Counted from the stretch's first letter, positions 9,728-19,565 are shown. The stretch: 64,000 nt of DNA from Serratia grimesii NBRC 13537 (GCF_001590905.1 NZ_BCTT01000011.1:186001-250000); one strand, 5' to 3'. The notes: generated from the sequence alone by a model not told the origin. Made by a program: numbers and translations.

Positions 9728-10407
9728 CACGCCCCTTTCCCCTGATTCTGGCTGTCTGAGCGTTTCTTACGCCACAGCACAATCAACGAACCGACCAGTC
9801 CGACAACCAGCAACACTAACGGCAGCAGCATCAGGCAGAACATTAACTGGTCTTCATACTTGCGAAACACCGGGGTCTTGCCCAACGCAAAGCCCAGAGA
9901 GGTCAGGATCACGACCCACAACAGACCACTCATCCAGTTAAAGAACTGGAAACGCGCATTGCTCAAACCAGAGAGGCCGGCAATGGTTGGTAGCAGAGTA
10001 CGGACAAAGGCCAGGAAACGACCGACCAGCAGAGCGGAAAGCCCGTGACGGTGGAACAATTGATGCGCACGCTGGTGATAGTGAGCCGGCAGATGTGATA
10101 GCCATCCCTGCACCGTTCGCGTATTGCCGAGCCATTTGCCTTGTATGTAGCTGACCCAGCACCCCAGGCTGGCGGCGACGGTCAGGATAAAAATGGTGAG
10201 CGGAAAATTCATGGTGCCTTTGGCGATCAACACGCCAACCAGGATCAGCAAGCTGTCGCCCGGCAAAAATGCTGCTGGCAGCAGGCCATTTTCCAGGAAC
10301 AGGATCATAAACAGCAGGACGTAGAGAGTCCACACGAGCGAAGGGTTCGCCAGCGTCTCAAAATCCTGCTGCCATAAGGCATGTAACAGTTCTTTAATGA
10401 TGTCCAT
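9727..10407 (-). CDS. yqjA: YqjA, DedA-family membrane protein
   Basis: 226 residues, nearly collinear with E. coli YqjA. DedA proteins are membrane-embedded, proton-dependent transporters or lipid scramblase-like proteins; YqjA supports alkaline pH tolerance and, with YghB, envelope function. Visible DedA marks are [18 protein letters not shown] (conserved acidic E and D), [13 protein letters not shown] and [19 protein letters not shown] with its conserved arginines. Operon with mzrA, which follows by one-base overlap. Confidence 0.95.
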   Translation of the reverse strand: MDIIKELLHALWQQDFETLANPSLVWTLYVLLFMILFLENGLLPAAFLPGDSLLILVGVLIAKGTMNFPLTIFILTVAASLGCWVSYIQGKWLGNTRTVQGWLSHLPAHYHQRAHQLFHRHGLSALLVGRFLAFVRTLLPTIAGLSGLSNARFQFFNWMSGLLWVVILTSLGFALGKTPVFRKYEDQLMFCLMLLPLVLLVVGLVGSLIVLWRKKRSDSQNQGKGA

Positions 10408-10547
10408 CCGGTGTTCCTAAAACGTCATTGTTTGTTTGTGTCTCAGCGGCGGATCGGAAGTGGGCGAAGAGCGCGCGGGCGATCCTGACTGCTGGTAACG
10501 ATGAAACGGCGTTGCTTTTTAGTGGGTTCTAATCGGTGCGACACCGG

Positions 10548-10982
10548 TCAAGAGTGGTAAGTCAGCGTGCCACGGTAAAGCATATTACTTTCTTTCCAGC
10601 CGCCTAGCCTGTTTTGCCGCTGCGGGGTGTGCAGCGCCCAATTGACCTGGGCAAGCCGGTTTAGCGCAGGTGAGGTCTGGCGCGGGAGCCGAGTGCTGTA
10701 GCCTAACACTGTGGTCTGAGTATAGACCGGCAGCCATTGGGCTGAGGCTGTCAATGAACCGGGGTAAGAATGTACCCGCGGCAACAGAAGCGGAAACTTG
10801 CCGGGCGGTTTGCGCCGCAGCTCTGCTGGTGACTGGTAAACCAAGTCAGAAGAGGAAAGCGTTGTATCAGCGAGCAATGGCTGGCTGTTCAATGCTGTGG
10901 GAGTTGTCGCGCATAGCTTTTGGCCGGAGACCGAACCGGTCCAGCAGAAAAGAGCAATAAGCATGGCAAACAACCAGCGCAT
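10548..10982 (-). CDS. hypothetical secreted protein
   Basis: 144 residues, not recognised. The N-terminus looks like a signal peptide (RWLFAMLIALFCWTGSVSG, cut near residue 20), and the mature part is rich in Ser, Leu, Pro and Gln with no membrane segment. One cysteine remains in the mature part (QKLCATTP). It lies on the same strand as yqjA, 140 bp upstream, with a weak ribosome site (GGGA, about 9 bases before ATG). It could be a lineage-specific exported protein; no function is suggested. Coding status is moderately supported by the signal peptide and lack of an alternative gene here. Confidence 0.5.
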   Translation of the reverse strand: MRWLFAMLIALFCWTGSVSGQKLCATTPTALNSQPLLADTTLSSSDLVYQSPAELRRKPPGKFPLLLPRVHSYPGSLTASAQWLPVYTQTTVLGYSTRLPRQTSPALNRLAQVNWALHTPQRQNRLGGWKESNMLYRGTLTYHS

Positions 10983-11167
10983 TTATTCGCGTCCCGCCCC
11001 GTAGCAGAGGGTAAAAAAGTGGCTCAACTCTAACAAAATAGCACGATTGGCAACAGGGAAATCTACGTTGCCATCGGTGAAATACTACACGGCAAACCGC
11101 GGTTCAGGCATCGATTCAGCGGATTTTACAATACCTGACATAACCCGACGATTTTTGACCGCTTGGG

Positions 11168-11944
11168 CTACTTATTTTCTGCGGCTACGCCGTCCAGATG
11201 CACCACTGGATTATCGGCGAACAGATAGCGGTCAGCGTTATATTCAAAATCGTCGCTGGTGGCATTGAACAACATCTGCTTGGTGTTTTCCAAGTGTTGC
11301 CACATGGCTAATTTGGCTGCATGGGGATCTTTGCGAATCAGAGCTTTAAGGATCTGATCGTGATCGTCGCACCAACTGGCGATGGAGCGATCGTCGATAT
11401 GTTCGTGCAACTTGATCCAATAAGGGTTATTGACGCGTTGCACCCACATTTTTTCTACGATAGTGGCCATGGCGGTGTTTTGGGTAGCGAGAGCCACCTG
11501 CACGTGAAATTTCAGGTCCCACTGCGAATCACGAAAGCGATCTTCCTTACGCGCTTGTTCCTGGATCTCCATCAATTGGATGATGTCTTGCTTGGTGACC
11601 TGGGTCGCCGCGAATTCAGCAATATTACTTTCGATCAGTTGGCGCGCCTGTAGAAGCTCAAAGGGGCCGGCAGTGGCAAACTCAATGCTGTCACCCGGAA
11701 CGACCAGATTTTTCTGCTGGTTGGACATCACGTGGATCCCGGAGCCTTTGCGTACGTCAACGTAGCCTTCCACTTCCAACATGATGATGGCCTCCCGCAC
11801 TACGGTACGGCTAACATTCATCTCTTCAGCAATGTAGCGCTCGGCCGGCAGTTTATCGCCCACAGGATATCGACCACTTTCAATACGCTGCTTAAGCTCG
11901 GTGGCCAGTTGTTGGTACAGGCGTCTGGTTTCAGTGAATTCCAT
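11168..11944 (-). CDS. exuR: ExuR, GntR-family repressor of hexuronate genes
   Basis: 258 residues of the GntR/FadR subfamily: winged HTH in about residues 5-75 ([39 protein letters not shown]) and an FCD effector domain with the metal-binding His/Asp pattern ([37 protein letters not shown]). It is nearly identical in layout to E. coli ExuR, which represses exuT and uxaCA and is relieved by galacturonate or glucuronate products. Its promoter region holds a candidate operator (11984-11999). Confidence 0.95.
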   Translation of the reverse strand: MEFTETRRLYQQLATELKQRIESGRYPVGDKLPAERYIAEEMNVSRTVVREAIIMLEVEGYVDVRKGSGIHVMSNQQKNLVVPGDSIEFATAGPFELLQARQLIESNIAEFAATQVTKQDIIQLMEIQEQARKEDRFRDSQWDLKFHVQVALATQNTAMATIVEKMWVQRVNNPYWIKLHEHIDDRSIASWCDDHDQILKALIRKDPHAAKLAMWQHLENTKQMLFNATSDDFEYNADRYLFADNPVVHLDGVAAENK

Positions 11945-11983
11945 AGTGAATGCTCTTAGGGTAGAGAGGGGGCATAGCCATGG

Positions 11984-11999
11984 ATTTGTTATACCACTT
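11984..11999. promoter_or_regulatory. candidate ExuR/UxuR operator upstream of exuR
   Basis: ATTTGTTATACCACTT, reverse complement AAGTGGTATAACAAAT, resembles the ExuR/UxuR box (about AAATTGGTATACCAATTT, recalled). It lies 40 bp upstream of the exuR start, so it could give autoregulation. Confidence 0.4.
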
Positions 12000-12059
12000 A
12001 TCCGGTAGAGCTACCAGTGACGGCTGGGGAACGCCCGGCGCGATGACCGGGCGGTGGGA

Positions 12060-13358
12060 TTAACTGCGTGCAGGTTCCGGCTGTAGGGCATCTTCCGTCG
12101 ACGGGGTTGCCGGTCGATTTTGCAAGATGGTCCAGATAGCAATGGCACCGAGAATATCGAATACCGAGAGCGCAGCAAACAGTGGGCTGAAACCCAGAGT
12201 ATCTGCCAATGCGCCGACCACCAGAGCAAACAGCGTACTGGCGGTCCAGGCAGCCATGCCGGTCAGGCCATTGGCGGTGGCGACCTCGTTGCGACCAAAT
12301 ACGTCAGAAGACAAGGTAATCAGCGCGCCGGACAGTGCCTGATGAGCAAAACCACCGACGCACAACAGCGCGATAGCCGCATAGGGGCTGGTGAACAAAC
12401 CGATCATGCCAGGGCCAATCATTAGCACCGCACCCAGTGTGACCACCAGTTTGCGGGAAACGATCAGGTTCACCTTAAAGTGTTTTTGGAAAAACGGTGG
12501 CAGGTATCCGCCAACGATGCAGCCGAGATCGGCGAACAGCATCGGCATCCAGGCGAACATGGCGATCTCTTTCAGGTTAAAGCCGTAGGCTTTGAACATG
12601 AACAGCGGAATCCAGGCATTGAACGTGCCCCAGGCGGGCTCTGCCAGAAATCGCGGCAGTGCTATTCCCCAGAACTGGCGGTTGCGTACAATCTGCCAGG
12701 CAGACATTTTCTTGGCATTATCGGTTTGATGTTGCGCCTCTTGGCCCTCAAGGATGTAATCGCGTTCTTCTTTGCTGAGTTTCTTCTGATCCTTCGGATG
12801 CTTGTAAAAAATCAGCCAACAGATGGCCCAGATCAGGCTTAGCACACCGGTGATGATGAATGCCATTTCCCAACTGTGCGCTACGATGGCCCAGACAACC
12901 AAAGGCGGGGCGAGCATACCGCCGATCGACGAACCCACGTTAAAGTAACCCACGGCAATGGAGCGTTCTTTGGCCGGGAACCATTCGCTACTGGCTTTCA
13001 GCCCGGCGGGGATCATTGCTGCCTCCGCCATGCCAACGGCACCGCGTGCCAGCGCTAGCCCACCCCAACTGTTGGCGAGCGCGGTACCCATACAAAACAG
13101 CGCCCACAGGATAGCGAACATGGCGTATCCCACTTTGGTCCCTAAAACGTCCAGTACGTAGCCCGCGACTGGCTGCATCACGGTGTAGCAGGCGGAATAG
13201 GCCGCGACGATATATGAGTACTGCTGCGTGGTGATATGTAAGGTACCTTCCAGCGTCGGCGCCGCGACGGCAATGGCGTTGCGGGTCAGGTAACCCAGCA
13301 CGGTGCCAATGGTCACCAATCCGATCATGTACCAGCGTAACCCTTTAATTTTACGCAT
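12060..13358 (-). CDS. exuT: ExuT, hexuronate transporter (MFS)
   Basis: 432 residues, twelve predicted membrane segments, anion:cation symporter branch of the major facilitator superfamily. E. coli ExuT imports galacturonate and glucuronate with protons. Visible marks: RWYMIGLVTIGTVLGYLTRN at the N-terminus, GMAEAAMIPAGLKASSEWFP and the RSIAVGYFNVGSSIGG signature after helix 4. It is divergent from uxaC across 387 bp and upstream of exuR on the same strand (115 bp). Confidence 0.95.
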   Translation of the reverse strand: MRKIKGLRWYMIGLVTIGTVLGYLTRNAIAVAAPTLEGTLHITTQQYSYIVAAYSACYTVMQPVAGYVLDVLGTKVGYAMFAILWALFCMGTALANSWGGLALARGAVGMAEAAMIPAGLKASSEWFPAKERSIAVGYFNVGSSIGGMLAPPLVVWAIVAHSWEMAFIITGVLSLIWAICWLIFYKHPKDQKKLSKEERDYILEGQEAQHQTDNAKKMSAWQIVRNRQFWGIALPRFLAEPAWGTFNAWIPLFMFKAYGFNLKEIAMFAWMPMLFADLGCIVGGYLPPFFQKHFKVNLIVSRKLVVTLGAVLMIGPGMIGLFTSPYAAIALLCVGGFAHQALSGALITLSSDVFGRNEVATANGLTGMAAWTASTLFALVVGALADTLGFSPLFAALSVFDILGAIAIWTILQNRPATPSTEDALQPEPARS

Positions 13359-13520
13359 CCGAAATGTCTCCCAGTCTTCAATAGGCAGTGCCGAGATGGC
13401 AGCAGCGTTTTAGGGGGTGATCCCTTTTCGTTGTTCTGCGCCGGCCTGTCCGTCACCGACGTATTCCCGCCGCATGAACGACTGGGTGGCGAGACAATAA
13501 CTTGTCATACAGATTTAAAA

Positions 13521-13538
13521 GTTGAGTGATATCACAAA
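13521..13538. promoter_or_regulatory. CRP-like site upstream of exuT
   Basis: On the minus strand TTTGTGATATCACTCAAC: TGTGA, six bases, then TCAAC, against the CRP consensus TGTGA-N6-TCACA. Hexuronate genes are under catabolite control in E. coli, which makes the match plausible but not proven. Confidence 0.35.
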
Positions 13539-13678
13539 AGCCGTTTTTCAATTACGTAATACTGTTTGCTGGATAATTATGCGATTCATGCCGATTTTTA
13601 CCGCAAAACCGCCGGTTAATGGCCTTTGAAAGGGAACTAAGCCGCAATCCAGAGTGATATTTTGCTGGACGCCCAGAT

Positions 13679-13698
13679 AAATTGGTGTGATAACTTTG
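13679..13698. promoter_or_regulatory. candidate ExuR operator upstream of uxaC
   Basis: AAATTGGTGTGATAACTTTG has a full left half of the ExuR/UxuR box (AAATTGGT) and a weak right half. It lies about 50 bp upstream of the uxaC start, consistent with repression of uxaCA. Confidence 0.4.
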
Positions 13699-13745
13699 TC
13701 GCATTGGACACAATGCAGAACGACAAGCAAGGTGAGGAGCCAGAT

Positions 13746-15158
13746 ATGGCGACGTTTTTAAGTGAAGATTTCCTGTTAAATACCGAGTTCTCCCGGCGTT
13801 TGTATCATGACTATGCAGCGGACCAACCGATCTTTGACTATCACTGTCATTTACCACCGGAACAGATTGCCGAAAATACCCGTTTCAATAATTTGTATGA
13901 GATTTGGCTAAAGGGCGATCACTACAAATGGCGGGCGATGCGCACTAACGGCGTGGCGGAACGGTTGTGTACCGGCGATGCCAGCGACCGTGAAAAATTC
14001 GACGCTTGGGCCGCCACTGTGCCGCACACCATCGGTAACCCGCTATACCACTGGACTCACCTGGAGCTACGTCGCCCGTTCGGCATCACAGGGACGTTAC
14101 TTTCCCCGACGACAGCGGACGATATCTGGCAGCGCGGTAATGCCTTACTGGCACAGGACGATTTCAGGGCGCGTGGCATCATGCAGCAAATGAACGTAAA
14201 AATGGTCGGCACGACAGATGATCCCATCGATGATCTGCGTCACCACAAGGCCATTGCCGCCGACAGCAGTTTTGATATCAAAGTATTGCCAAGCTGGCGG
14301 CCGGATAAGGCGTTCAATATTGATGCGCCGGGCTTCAATGATTACCTGCAAAAACTGGAAGCGACAGCAGACATCAATATTGGTCGTTTCAGTGCCCTGT
14401 GTGACGCATTGAAAAAGCGTATGGATCACTTTGCTGCTCATGGCTGCAAGGTGGCTGACCATGCACTGGACGTGGTGGTGTATGGCGAAGCGGACGAAGC
14501 GGCATTAGACACTATTTTAGCTGCACGCCTGAGCGGCAAGTCACCGACACCGGAGCAGAGCGCCCAGTTTAAAAGCGCAGTGCTGCTGTTCCTGGCTGCC
14601 GAATATCAACGCCGTGGATGGGTGCAGCAATACCATATCGGTGCCTTACGCAATAATAACAGCCGCATGCTGGCAAGTCGGGGGCCGGACATCGGTTTCG
14701 ACTCGATTAACGACCGACCGTTGGCGGAGCCACTTTCACGCCTGTTAGACGCCCAAGCGCGTCAGGGTGGACTACCGAAAACGATCCTGTACTGCCTCAA
14801 CCCTCGCGATAACGAAGTGATCGGCACGATGGTCGGTAACTTCCAGGAAGAAGGTACGCCGGGCAAGATGCAGTTTGGCTCTGGCTGGTGGTTTAACGAT
14901 CAGAAAGACGGCATGCAGCGCCAGATGACACAGTTGGCGCAACTTGGCCTGTTGAGTCGTTTTGTCGGCATGCTGACCGACAGTCGCAGTTTCTTGTCTT
15001 ATACCCGTCATGAGTATTTCCGTCGCATTCTGTGCCAGATGATTGGTCGCTGGGTGGAAGAGGGGGAAGCGCCGGCGGATATCACGCTGCTGGGTCAGAT
15101 GGTGAAAAATATCTGCTTCGACAATGCCAAAAACTATTTCGCCATTGAACTGGCGTAG
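13746..15158 (+). CDS. uxaC: UxaC, uronate isomerase
   Basis: 470 residues, the E. coli length. Converts D-glucuronate to D-fructuronate and D-galacturonate to D-tagaturonate in the cytoplasm. An amidohydrolase-superfamily TIM barrel: metal-binding HxH in [20 protein letters not shown] (split: FDYHCHLPP, then the conserved N-rich loop), GTTDDPIDD at the end of a strand, and the C-terminal [14 protein letters not shown] and [17 protein letters not shown] motifs. First gene of uxaC-uxaA; the uxaA start follows after 20 bp. Confidence 0.97.
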   Translation: MATFLSEDFLLNTEFSRRLYHDYAADQPIFDYHCHLPPEQIAENTRFNNLYEIWLKGDHYKWRAMRTNGVAERLCTGDASDREKFDAWAATVPHTIGNPLYHWTHLELRRPFGITGTLLSPTTADDIWQRGNALLAQDDFRARGIMQQMNVKMVGTTDDPIDDLRHHKAIAADSSFDIKVLPSWRPDKAFNIDAPGFNDYLQKLEATADINIGRFSALCDALKKRMDHFAAHGCKVADHALDVVVYGEADEAALDTILAARLSGKSPTPEQSAQFKSAVLLFLAAEYQRRGWVQQYHIGALRNNNSRMLASRGPDIGFDSINDRPLAEPLSRLLDAQARQGGLPKTILYCLNPRDNEVIGTMVGNFQEEGTPGKMQFGSGWWFNDQKDGMQRQMTQLAQLGLLSRFVGMLTDSRSFLSYTRHEYFRRILCQMIGRWVEEGEAPADITLLGQMVKNICFDNAKNYFAIELA

Positions 15159-15178
15159 CTGTTGCCCAAGGTGGGTTT

Positions 15179-16669
15179 ATGCAAAGCATGGTAAAAATTC
15201 ATTCGCTGGACAATGTCGCGGTAGCACTGCGCGATCTGGCCGCAGGCGAAACGCTGCGGATCGCGTCGCAAGACATTGTACTGACGCAATCGGTGGTTCG
15301 CGGACATAAGTTTGCGCTGCAACCCATAGCGGCCGGTGAGGCGATCACCAAGTACGGTTTGCCGATCGGGCATGCGTTGGATGCCATCGCACCAGGTGAG
15401 CATATCCACTCACAAAATGCTAAAACCAACCTGAGCGATCTGGACAGTTATCAGTACCAACCTGCTTTTCCATCACTGCCCCCGCAGGCTGCAGACCGAG
15501 AGGTAAACCTTTATCGCCGCAGCAGCGGGGAGGTCGGGATCCGTAACGAGTTGTGGATCGTACCGACCGTTGGTTGCGTTAACGGTATTGCCCGGCAGAT
15601 CCAACAGCGTTTTTTAAAGGAAACGCAGAATGCTGCGGGGATCGACGGCGTGCATCTGTTCAGCCACCCGTTTGGTTGTTCGCAGCTTGGGCAGGATCAC
15701 GACAATACCCGAACCATGCTGCAAAATATGGTACGACACCCAAATGCGGGGGCGGTGTTGGTGATTGGGCTAGGGTGTGAAAACAATCAGGTAGATGTTT
15801 TTCGTAGCACGTTGGGTGTGATCGATGAACAGCGGGTGCGCTTTATGGTGTGCCAACAGCAGGACGACGAGGTGGAGGCTGGGCTCGAGCAGCTACATGC
15901 GTTGTATCAGGTGATGCGCGAAGACAACCGGCAGCCAGGCAAATTGAGTGAATTGAAGTTTGGTCTGGAGTGCGGTGGCTCGGACGGTTTGTCAGGCATC
16001 ACTGCCAACCCGTTGCTGGGGCGTTTTTCCGATTACCTGATCGCTAACGGCGGCACTACGGTGCTGACAGAGGTACCAGAGATGTTTGGTGCCGAGCGGA
16101 TCTTGATGAGCCGCTGCCGCGATCGGGCGACCTTCGAAAAGACCGTCAGCATGGTTAACGATTTTAAACAGTACTTTATCGCTCACAATCAGCCAATTTA
16201 TGAAAATCCCTCACCGGGCAACAAAGCCGGAGGTATCACTACGCTGGAGGAGAAATCCCTCGGTTGCACGCAGAAGGCGGGGCAGAGTCAGGTCGTGGAT
16301 GTGCTCAAGTATGGCGAGCGATTGCGGCAGCCTGGCTTAAACTTGCTGAGTGCACCCGGCAATGATGCGGTGGCGACCAGTGCGTTAGCGGGTGCTGGCT
16401 GTCATATGGTGTTGTTCAGCACCGGGCGCGGGACGCCCTATGGTGGCTTTGTTCCTACGGTGAAGTTGGCCACTAACAGCGAACTGGCGGCGAAGAAACC
16501 GCACTGGATCGACTTTGATGCTGGCAAGTTGATCCATGGGACATCGATGGATCGTCTACTGGAGCAGTTTGTTGATCTTATCGTGGCGATCGCTAATGGT
16601 CAGGCGACGTGTAACGAAGTGAACGACTTTCGTGAATTAGCGATTTTTAAAAGTGGGGTGACATTGTAA
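15179..16669 (+). CDS. uxaA: UxaA, altronate dehydratase
   Basis: 496 residues. Dehydrates D-altronate to 2-keto-3-deoxygluconate. An N-terminal SAF domain (about residues 10-95: VAVALRDLAAGETLRI, GEAITKYGLPIGHA) precedes the metal-dependent dehydratase domain with FSHPFGCSQLGQDHDNT, GLGCENNQ, LECGGSDGLSGITANP and LGCTQKAGQS, whose cysteines are likely metal ligands. The start is the ATG at 15179 after AAGGTGG. The intermediate step (tagaturonate reductase, UxaB) is not encoded in this window. Confidence 0.96.
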   Translation: MQSMVKIHSLDNVAVALRDLAAGETLRIASQDIVLTQSVVRGHKFALQPIAAGEAITKYGLPIGHALDAIAPGEHIHSQNAKTNLSDLDSYQYQPAFPSLPPQAADREVNLYRRSSGEVGIRNELWIVPTVGCVNGIARQIQQRFLKETQNAAGIDGVHLFSHPFGCSQLGQDHDNTRTMLQNMVRHPNAGAVLVIGLGCENNQVDVFRSTLGVIDEQRVRFMVCQQQDDEVEAGLEQLHALYQVMREDNRQPGKLSELKFGLECGGSDGLSGITANPLLGRFSDYLIANGGTTVLTEVPEMFGAERILMSRCRDRATFEKTVSMVNDFKQYFIAHNQPIYENPSPGNKAGGITTLEEKSLGCTQKAGQSQVVDVLKYGERLRQPGLNLLSAPGNDAVATSALAGAGCHMVLFSTGRGTPYGGFVPTVKLATNSELAAKKPHWIDFDAGKLIHGTSMDRLLEQFVDLIVAIANGQATCNEVNDFRELAIFKSGVTL

Positions 16670-16696
16670 AGCCACTGTCTCTGCTTTGCTGACGCC

Positions 16697-16722
16697 AAAA
16701 AAAAGCGCCCGATAACGGGCGC
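16697..16722 (-). terminator. sstT terminator
   Basis: Stem GCGCCCG / CGGGCGC (16705-16711 and 16716-16722) with loop ATAA; on the minus strand it is followed by eight T. It lies between the convergent ends of sstT and uxaA. Confidence 0.85.
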
Positions 16723-16742
16723 CTATAGCGTTATTTCAGGTA

Positions 16743-17978
16743 TTAACGGACTCTCAGTGGATCTTCATCCGCTAAACGCTGATCTTCTGCCTGGCAGGCC
16801 GCTGCGGTGAACAGCACGTCGGTAGAAGAATTCAGTGCCGTCTCAGCGGAATCTTGCAGCACACCGATGATAAAGCCGACAGCAACAACTTGCATGGCCA
16901 CATCGTTCGGAATACCAAACATGTTACAGGCCAATGGAATCAGCAGTAGCGAGCCACCAGCCACGCCGGAAGCACCACAGGCGCAGATAGCGGCGACAAC
17001 ACTCAGCAGCAGCGCAGTGGGGATATCAACCGGTACGCCCAGAGTGTGGACCGCAGCCAGCGTGAGGACGGTAATGGTGATAGCCGCACCGGCCATATTG
17101 ATTGTGGCGCCCAGCGGGATAGAAACCGAGTAGGTGTCTTCGTTCAGATTCAGCTTTTTGCACAACTCCATATTCACCGGAATATTGGCGGCTGAGCTGC
17201 GGGTGAAGAACGCGGTCACACCGCTCTCACGCAGGCAAGCGAAGACCAGCGGATAAGGATTGCGGCGAATTTTCCAGTAAACGATCAGCGGGTTCAGCAC
17301 CAGCGCTACCAGCAACATACAGCCGATCAACACCACCAGCAGTTGGGCATAACCCCACAGCGCACCGAAACCGGTGTCCGCCAGCGTCGAGGCCACCAGA
17401 CCGAAGATACCGAGCGGTGCACAACGGATCACCGCACGAACCACCATGGTTACCGCGTGTGACATATCGTTAATCAGTGATTTGGTGGTTTCAGAGGCGT
17501 GGCGCAGTGCCAAGCCCAGACCCACAGCCCAAGCCAGGATCCCGATATAGTTGGCGCTAATCAGTGCTTGGAACGGGTTGGCAACCACGCTCAATAACAG
17601 ACCTTTTAGCACTTCAATAATACCGCCTGGAGGGTTGATGTCGGCGTTGCCGGTTACCAGCACCAGGTTGGACGGGAACATAAAACTGACCACAACCGCC
17701 ACCAGCGCCGCAGCGAAGGTGCCCAGCAGATAAAGGAACAGAATCGGACGGATGTTAGTCTTCTGGCCGTGTTTATGGTTGGCGATTGAAGCCATAACCA
17801 ATACCAGCACGAGCACCGGCGCCACCGCTTTTAATGCTCCGACGAACAGTGCGCCCAGCAGTCCAACGGCTGAAGCTGTTGCCGGTGAGACCAACGCGAC
17901 AATAATACCGGCCACCAAGCCGACCATGATTTGTTTGACCAGACTGCCCTGAGTGATCTTTTGTAGTAATTTTTGCAT
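16743..17978 (-). CDS. sstT: SstT, sodium:serine/threonine symporter
   Basis: 411 residues of the dicarboxylate/amino acid:cation symporter (DAACS) family, about eight membrane segments plus re-entrant loops. The family signatures are present: [18 protein letters not shown] (serine-rich re-entrant loop), [20 protein letters not shown] (cation site) and [20 protein letters not shown] near the C-terminus. The ATG at 17978 starts [17 protein letters not shown] as in E. coli; a longer frame to 18062 is unlikely. Single gene with its own terminator. Confidence 0.95.
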   Translation of the reverse strand: MQKLLQKITQGSLVKQIMVGLVAGIIVALVSPATASAVGLLGALFVGALKAVAPVLVLVLVMASIANHKHGQKTNIRPILFLYLLGTFAAALVAVVVSFMFPSNLVLVTGNADINPPGGIIEVLKGLLLSVVANPFQALISANYIGILAWAVGLGLALRHASETTKSLINDMSHAVTMVVRAVIRCAPLGIFGLVASTLADTGFGALWGYAQLLVVLIGCMLLVALVLNPLIVYWKIRRNPYPLVFACLRESGVTAFFTRSSAANIPVNMELCKKLNLNEDTYSVSIPLGATINMAGAAITITVLTLAAVHTLGVPVDIPTALLLSVVAAICACGASGVAGGSLLLIPLACNMFGIPNDVAMQVVAVGFIIGVLQDSAETALNSSTDVLFTAAACQAEDQRLADEDPLRVR

Positions 17979-18242
17979 AGTGCTCTTCTTCCTGATGATG
18001 TTGCTTACAGCTTTATCTCGGCGGGAACGCCACCGGACAACTTTATTTGAATCTGTAACCAAGTGTGTTTGCTTAATCAGTATTCAGTAAACGAATGGGG
18101 TTGGAAAGAGCCAGCGGTGAAATTCTGAGGGCGGATCAACTCTTGATAACATACTGGTTACATTTGTGTGATCGCAATAACATTTGGCGTTTGGGATGAA
18201 TTGCCAAACAATCACGGGGCGACTAGCGCCCCGGATAACAGA

Positions 18243-19217
18243 TTATGGTGCTTTATTATTAGCCAGACGGTCGTTACGGCGGTTAACCCAGGCGTTGATC
18301 AGCAGGGTCAACGTCAGGATACCGGCCACTACACCGAGCGAAACGCCGATCGGGATATGGAAGAAGTCGATAATCAACATTTTGACACCAATAAACATCA
18401 AAATGATCGACAGGCCGTACTTCAGCATCGAGAAACGTTCTGCCACGTTAGCCAGCAAGAAGTACATGGCACGCAGCCCCATGATGGCGAACAGGTTAGA
18501 GGTCAGAACGATAAACGGATCCGTGGTGACGGCAAAGATTGCCGGGATACTGTCTACCGCAAAGATCACATCACTCAGTTCCACCAGGATCAGCACCAAC
18601 ACCAGCGGCGTCGCAAACAACAAACCGTTGCGGCGCACGAAGAAACGCTCACCTTCCAGGTTATCGGTCATACGCAGGTGGCTGCGCAGCCACTTCACCA
18701 ATGGTTTGTCACCAATCGCCGAATCATCTTCTTTCGCCAGCGCCATCTTGATACCGGTGAACAGCAGGAAAGCGCCGAACAAGTACAGTAACCACTGGAA
18801 CTGGGTAACCAGCCAGCTACCGGCGAAGATCATGATGGTACGCAGTACGATCGCACCCAGTACGCCGAAAATCAGCACCCGACGTTGCAGGTTGGCCGGC
18901 ACGGCAAAATAGCTGAACAGCATCAGCCAAACAAAGACGTTATCAACCGCCAGTGCTTTTTCGATCAGGTAACCGGTGAGGAAGGCCAACGCCTGAGTAT
19001 CGGCAACAGCGCGCCCGGCGGTCTGGTTCAGGTAGTACCAGAAACCCAGGTTGAACAGCAGGGAAAGGCTGACCCACACCAGCGACCAACTGGCGGCCTG
19101 CTTTAGCGTCATGGTATGTGCGCCTTTACGGCCTTGCAGCAGTAAGTCGATTGCGAGCATCACAACTATGATGGCGGCAAAGCTGCCCCATAACCAAGGT
19201 GTGCCAACGGTATTCAT
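18243..19217 (-). CDS. alx: Alx, TerC-family manganese exporter
   Basis: 324 residues, about nine membrane segments, close to E. coli Alx (YgjT). The family exports Mn2+ and is induced at alkaline pH and by manganese. Conserved acidic membrane motifs are visible: [20 protein letters not shown] and [20 protein letters not shown]. Two ATGs in a row (19220, 19217); the second matches the E. coli start. Expression is probably controlled by the long 5' leader (19235-19560), which contains a yybP-ykoY-type aptamer interrupted by a repeat element, and a terminator hairpin just before the ribosome site. Confidence 0.95.
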   Translation of the reverse strand: MNTVGTPWLWGSFAAIIVVMLAIDLLLQGRKGAHTMTLKQAASWSLVWVSLSLLFNLGFWYYLNQTAGRAVADTQALAFLTGYLIEKALAVDNVFVWLMLFSYFAVPANLQRRVLIFGVLGAIVLRTIMIFAGSWLVTQFQWLLYLFGAFLLFTGIKMALAKEDDSAIGDKPLVKWLRSHLRMTDNLEGERFFVRRNGLLFATPLVLVLILVELSDVIFAVDSIPAIFAVTTDPFIVLTSNLFAIMGLRAMYFLLANVAERFSMLKYGLSIILMFIGVKMLIIDFFHIPIGVSLGVVAGILTLTLLINAWVNRRNDRLANNKAP

Positions 19218-19234
19218 CATCAGAGGTATCCTTC

Positions 19235-19271
19235 AAAAACAAAAACGGCCAACGTCGGAAGACGCTAGCCG
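19235..19271 (-). terminator. leader terminator of the alx riboswitch (expression platform)
   Basis: On the minus strand an 11-bp stem with G-U pairs (19271-19261 with 19256-19246, loop TTCC) is followed by TTTTTGTTTTT. It ends only a few bases before the GAAGGA ribosome site of alx, so premature termination and translation could both be controlled here. Confidence 0.75.
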
Positions 19272-19560
19272 CTCTTATGAACGCTGCAAGCAAACCTCGC
19301 CTTCCGGCAAGGTCTCACTTACAACGTTGATGAAGGTGCACCGACAGTGCGCCCTGACATCAGGTTGCCCGGTAACCGGGTGCTTACGCACCGTAATGAC
19401 GATTGACCGGCAAGATACCCTTCATCTTTCAAGCCGCTGCTGCGTTGTCTTCCCTCTGTCACCCCAGTCACTTACTTAAGTAAGCTCCTGAGGACGCCTT
19501 CGGTTGCCGCCTTGCCGCACCTTGAAATCTATTGGGTATAAAAGTTACTCCCCTTTGCAC
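19272..19560 (-). promoter_or_regulatory. yybP-ykoY (Mn2+/pH-responsive) riboswitch leader of alx, interrupted by a repeat
   Basis: Reading the minus strand: GCAAAGGGGAGTAAC starts the transcript (19557 downwards), and the 3' strand GTGAGACCTTGCCGG (around 19317-19303) can pair through GCAAAGG/CCTTGC to close P1. GGGGAGTA and GAGACCTTGCC are the family's hallmark boxes, and the leader precedes alx, the classic E. coli example (PRE element). Between the two boxes lies CGTCATTACGG...CATCAACGTTG plus an inserted 125-bp repeat (19415-19539). Identification is from motifs and context; no covariance search was run. Confidence 0.7.
19415..19539 (-). repeat. MITE-like palindromic repeat, copy A (inside the alx leader)
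   Basis: 125 bp bounded by ATACCC...GGGTAT with longer imperfect terminal inverted repeats (ATACCC, then TTTCAAG). The centre holds the palindrome CTTACTTAAGTAAG (19481-19494) and the flank GTGACTGGGGTGACA that is shared with copies B and D. There is no reading frame or transposase. It resembles palindromic repeats of Yersinia and Serratia (YPAL-like, from memory). Confidence 0.8.
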
Positions 19561-19565
19561 GGCAG

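Larger units (their letters stand above)
13359..13745. promoter_or_regulatory. divergent exuT/uxaC control region
   Basis: A 387-bp non-coding stretch between divergent exuT and uxaC. It holds a CRP-like site (13521-13538) nearer exuT and an ExuR-like half-palindrome (13679-13698) nearer uxaC. A reading frame extends uxaC upstream to 13662, but the family start at 13746 is preceded by AAGGTGAGGAG and is used here. Confidence 0.6.

Noticed and set aside
12032-12053. Inverted repeat CGCCCGG...CCGGGCG after exuT as a terminator
   Set aside because: There is no T-run on the minus strand, and it lies only a few bases beyond the stop; too weak to list as a feature.
18168-18791. 207-codon and 242-codon frames on the plus strand under alx
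   Set aside because: Antisense to the conserved Alx coding sequence; no independent support.
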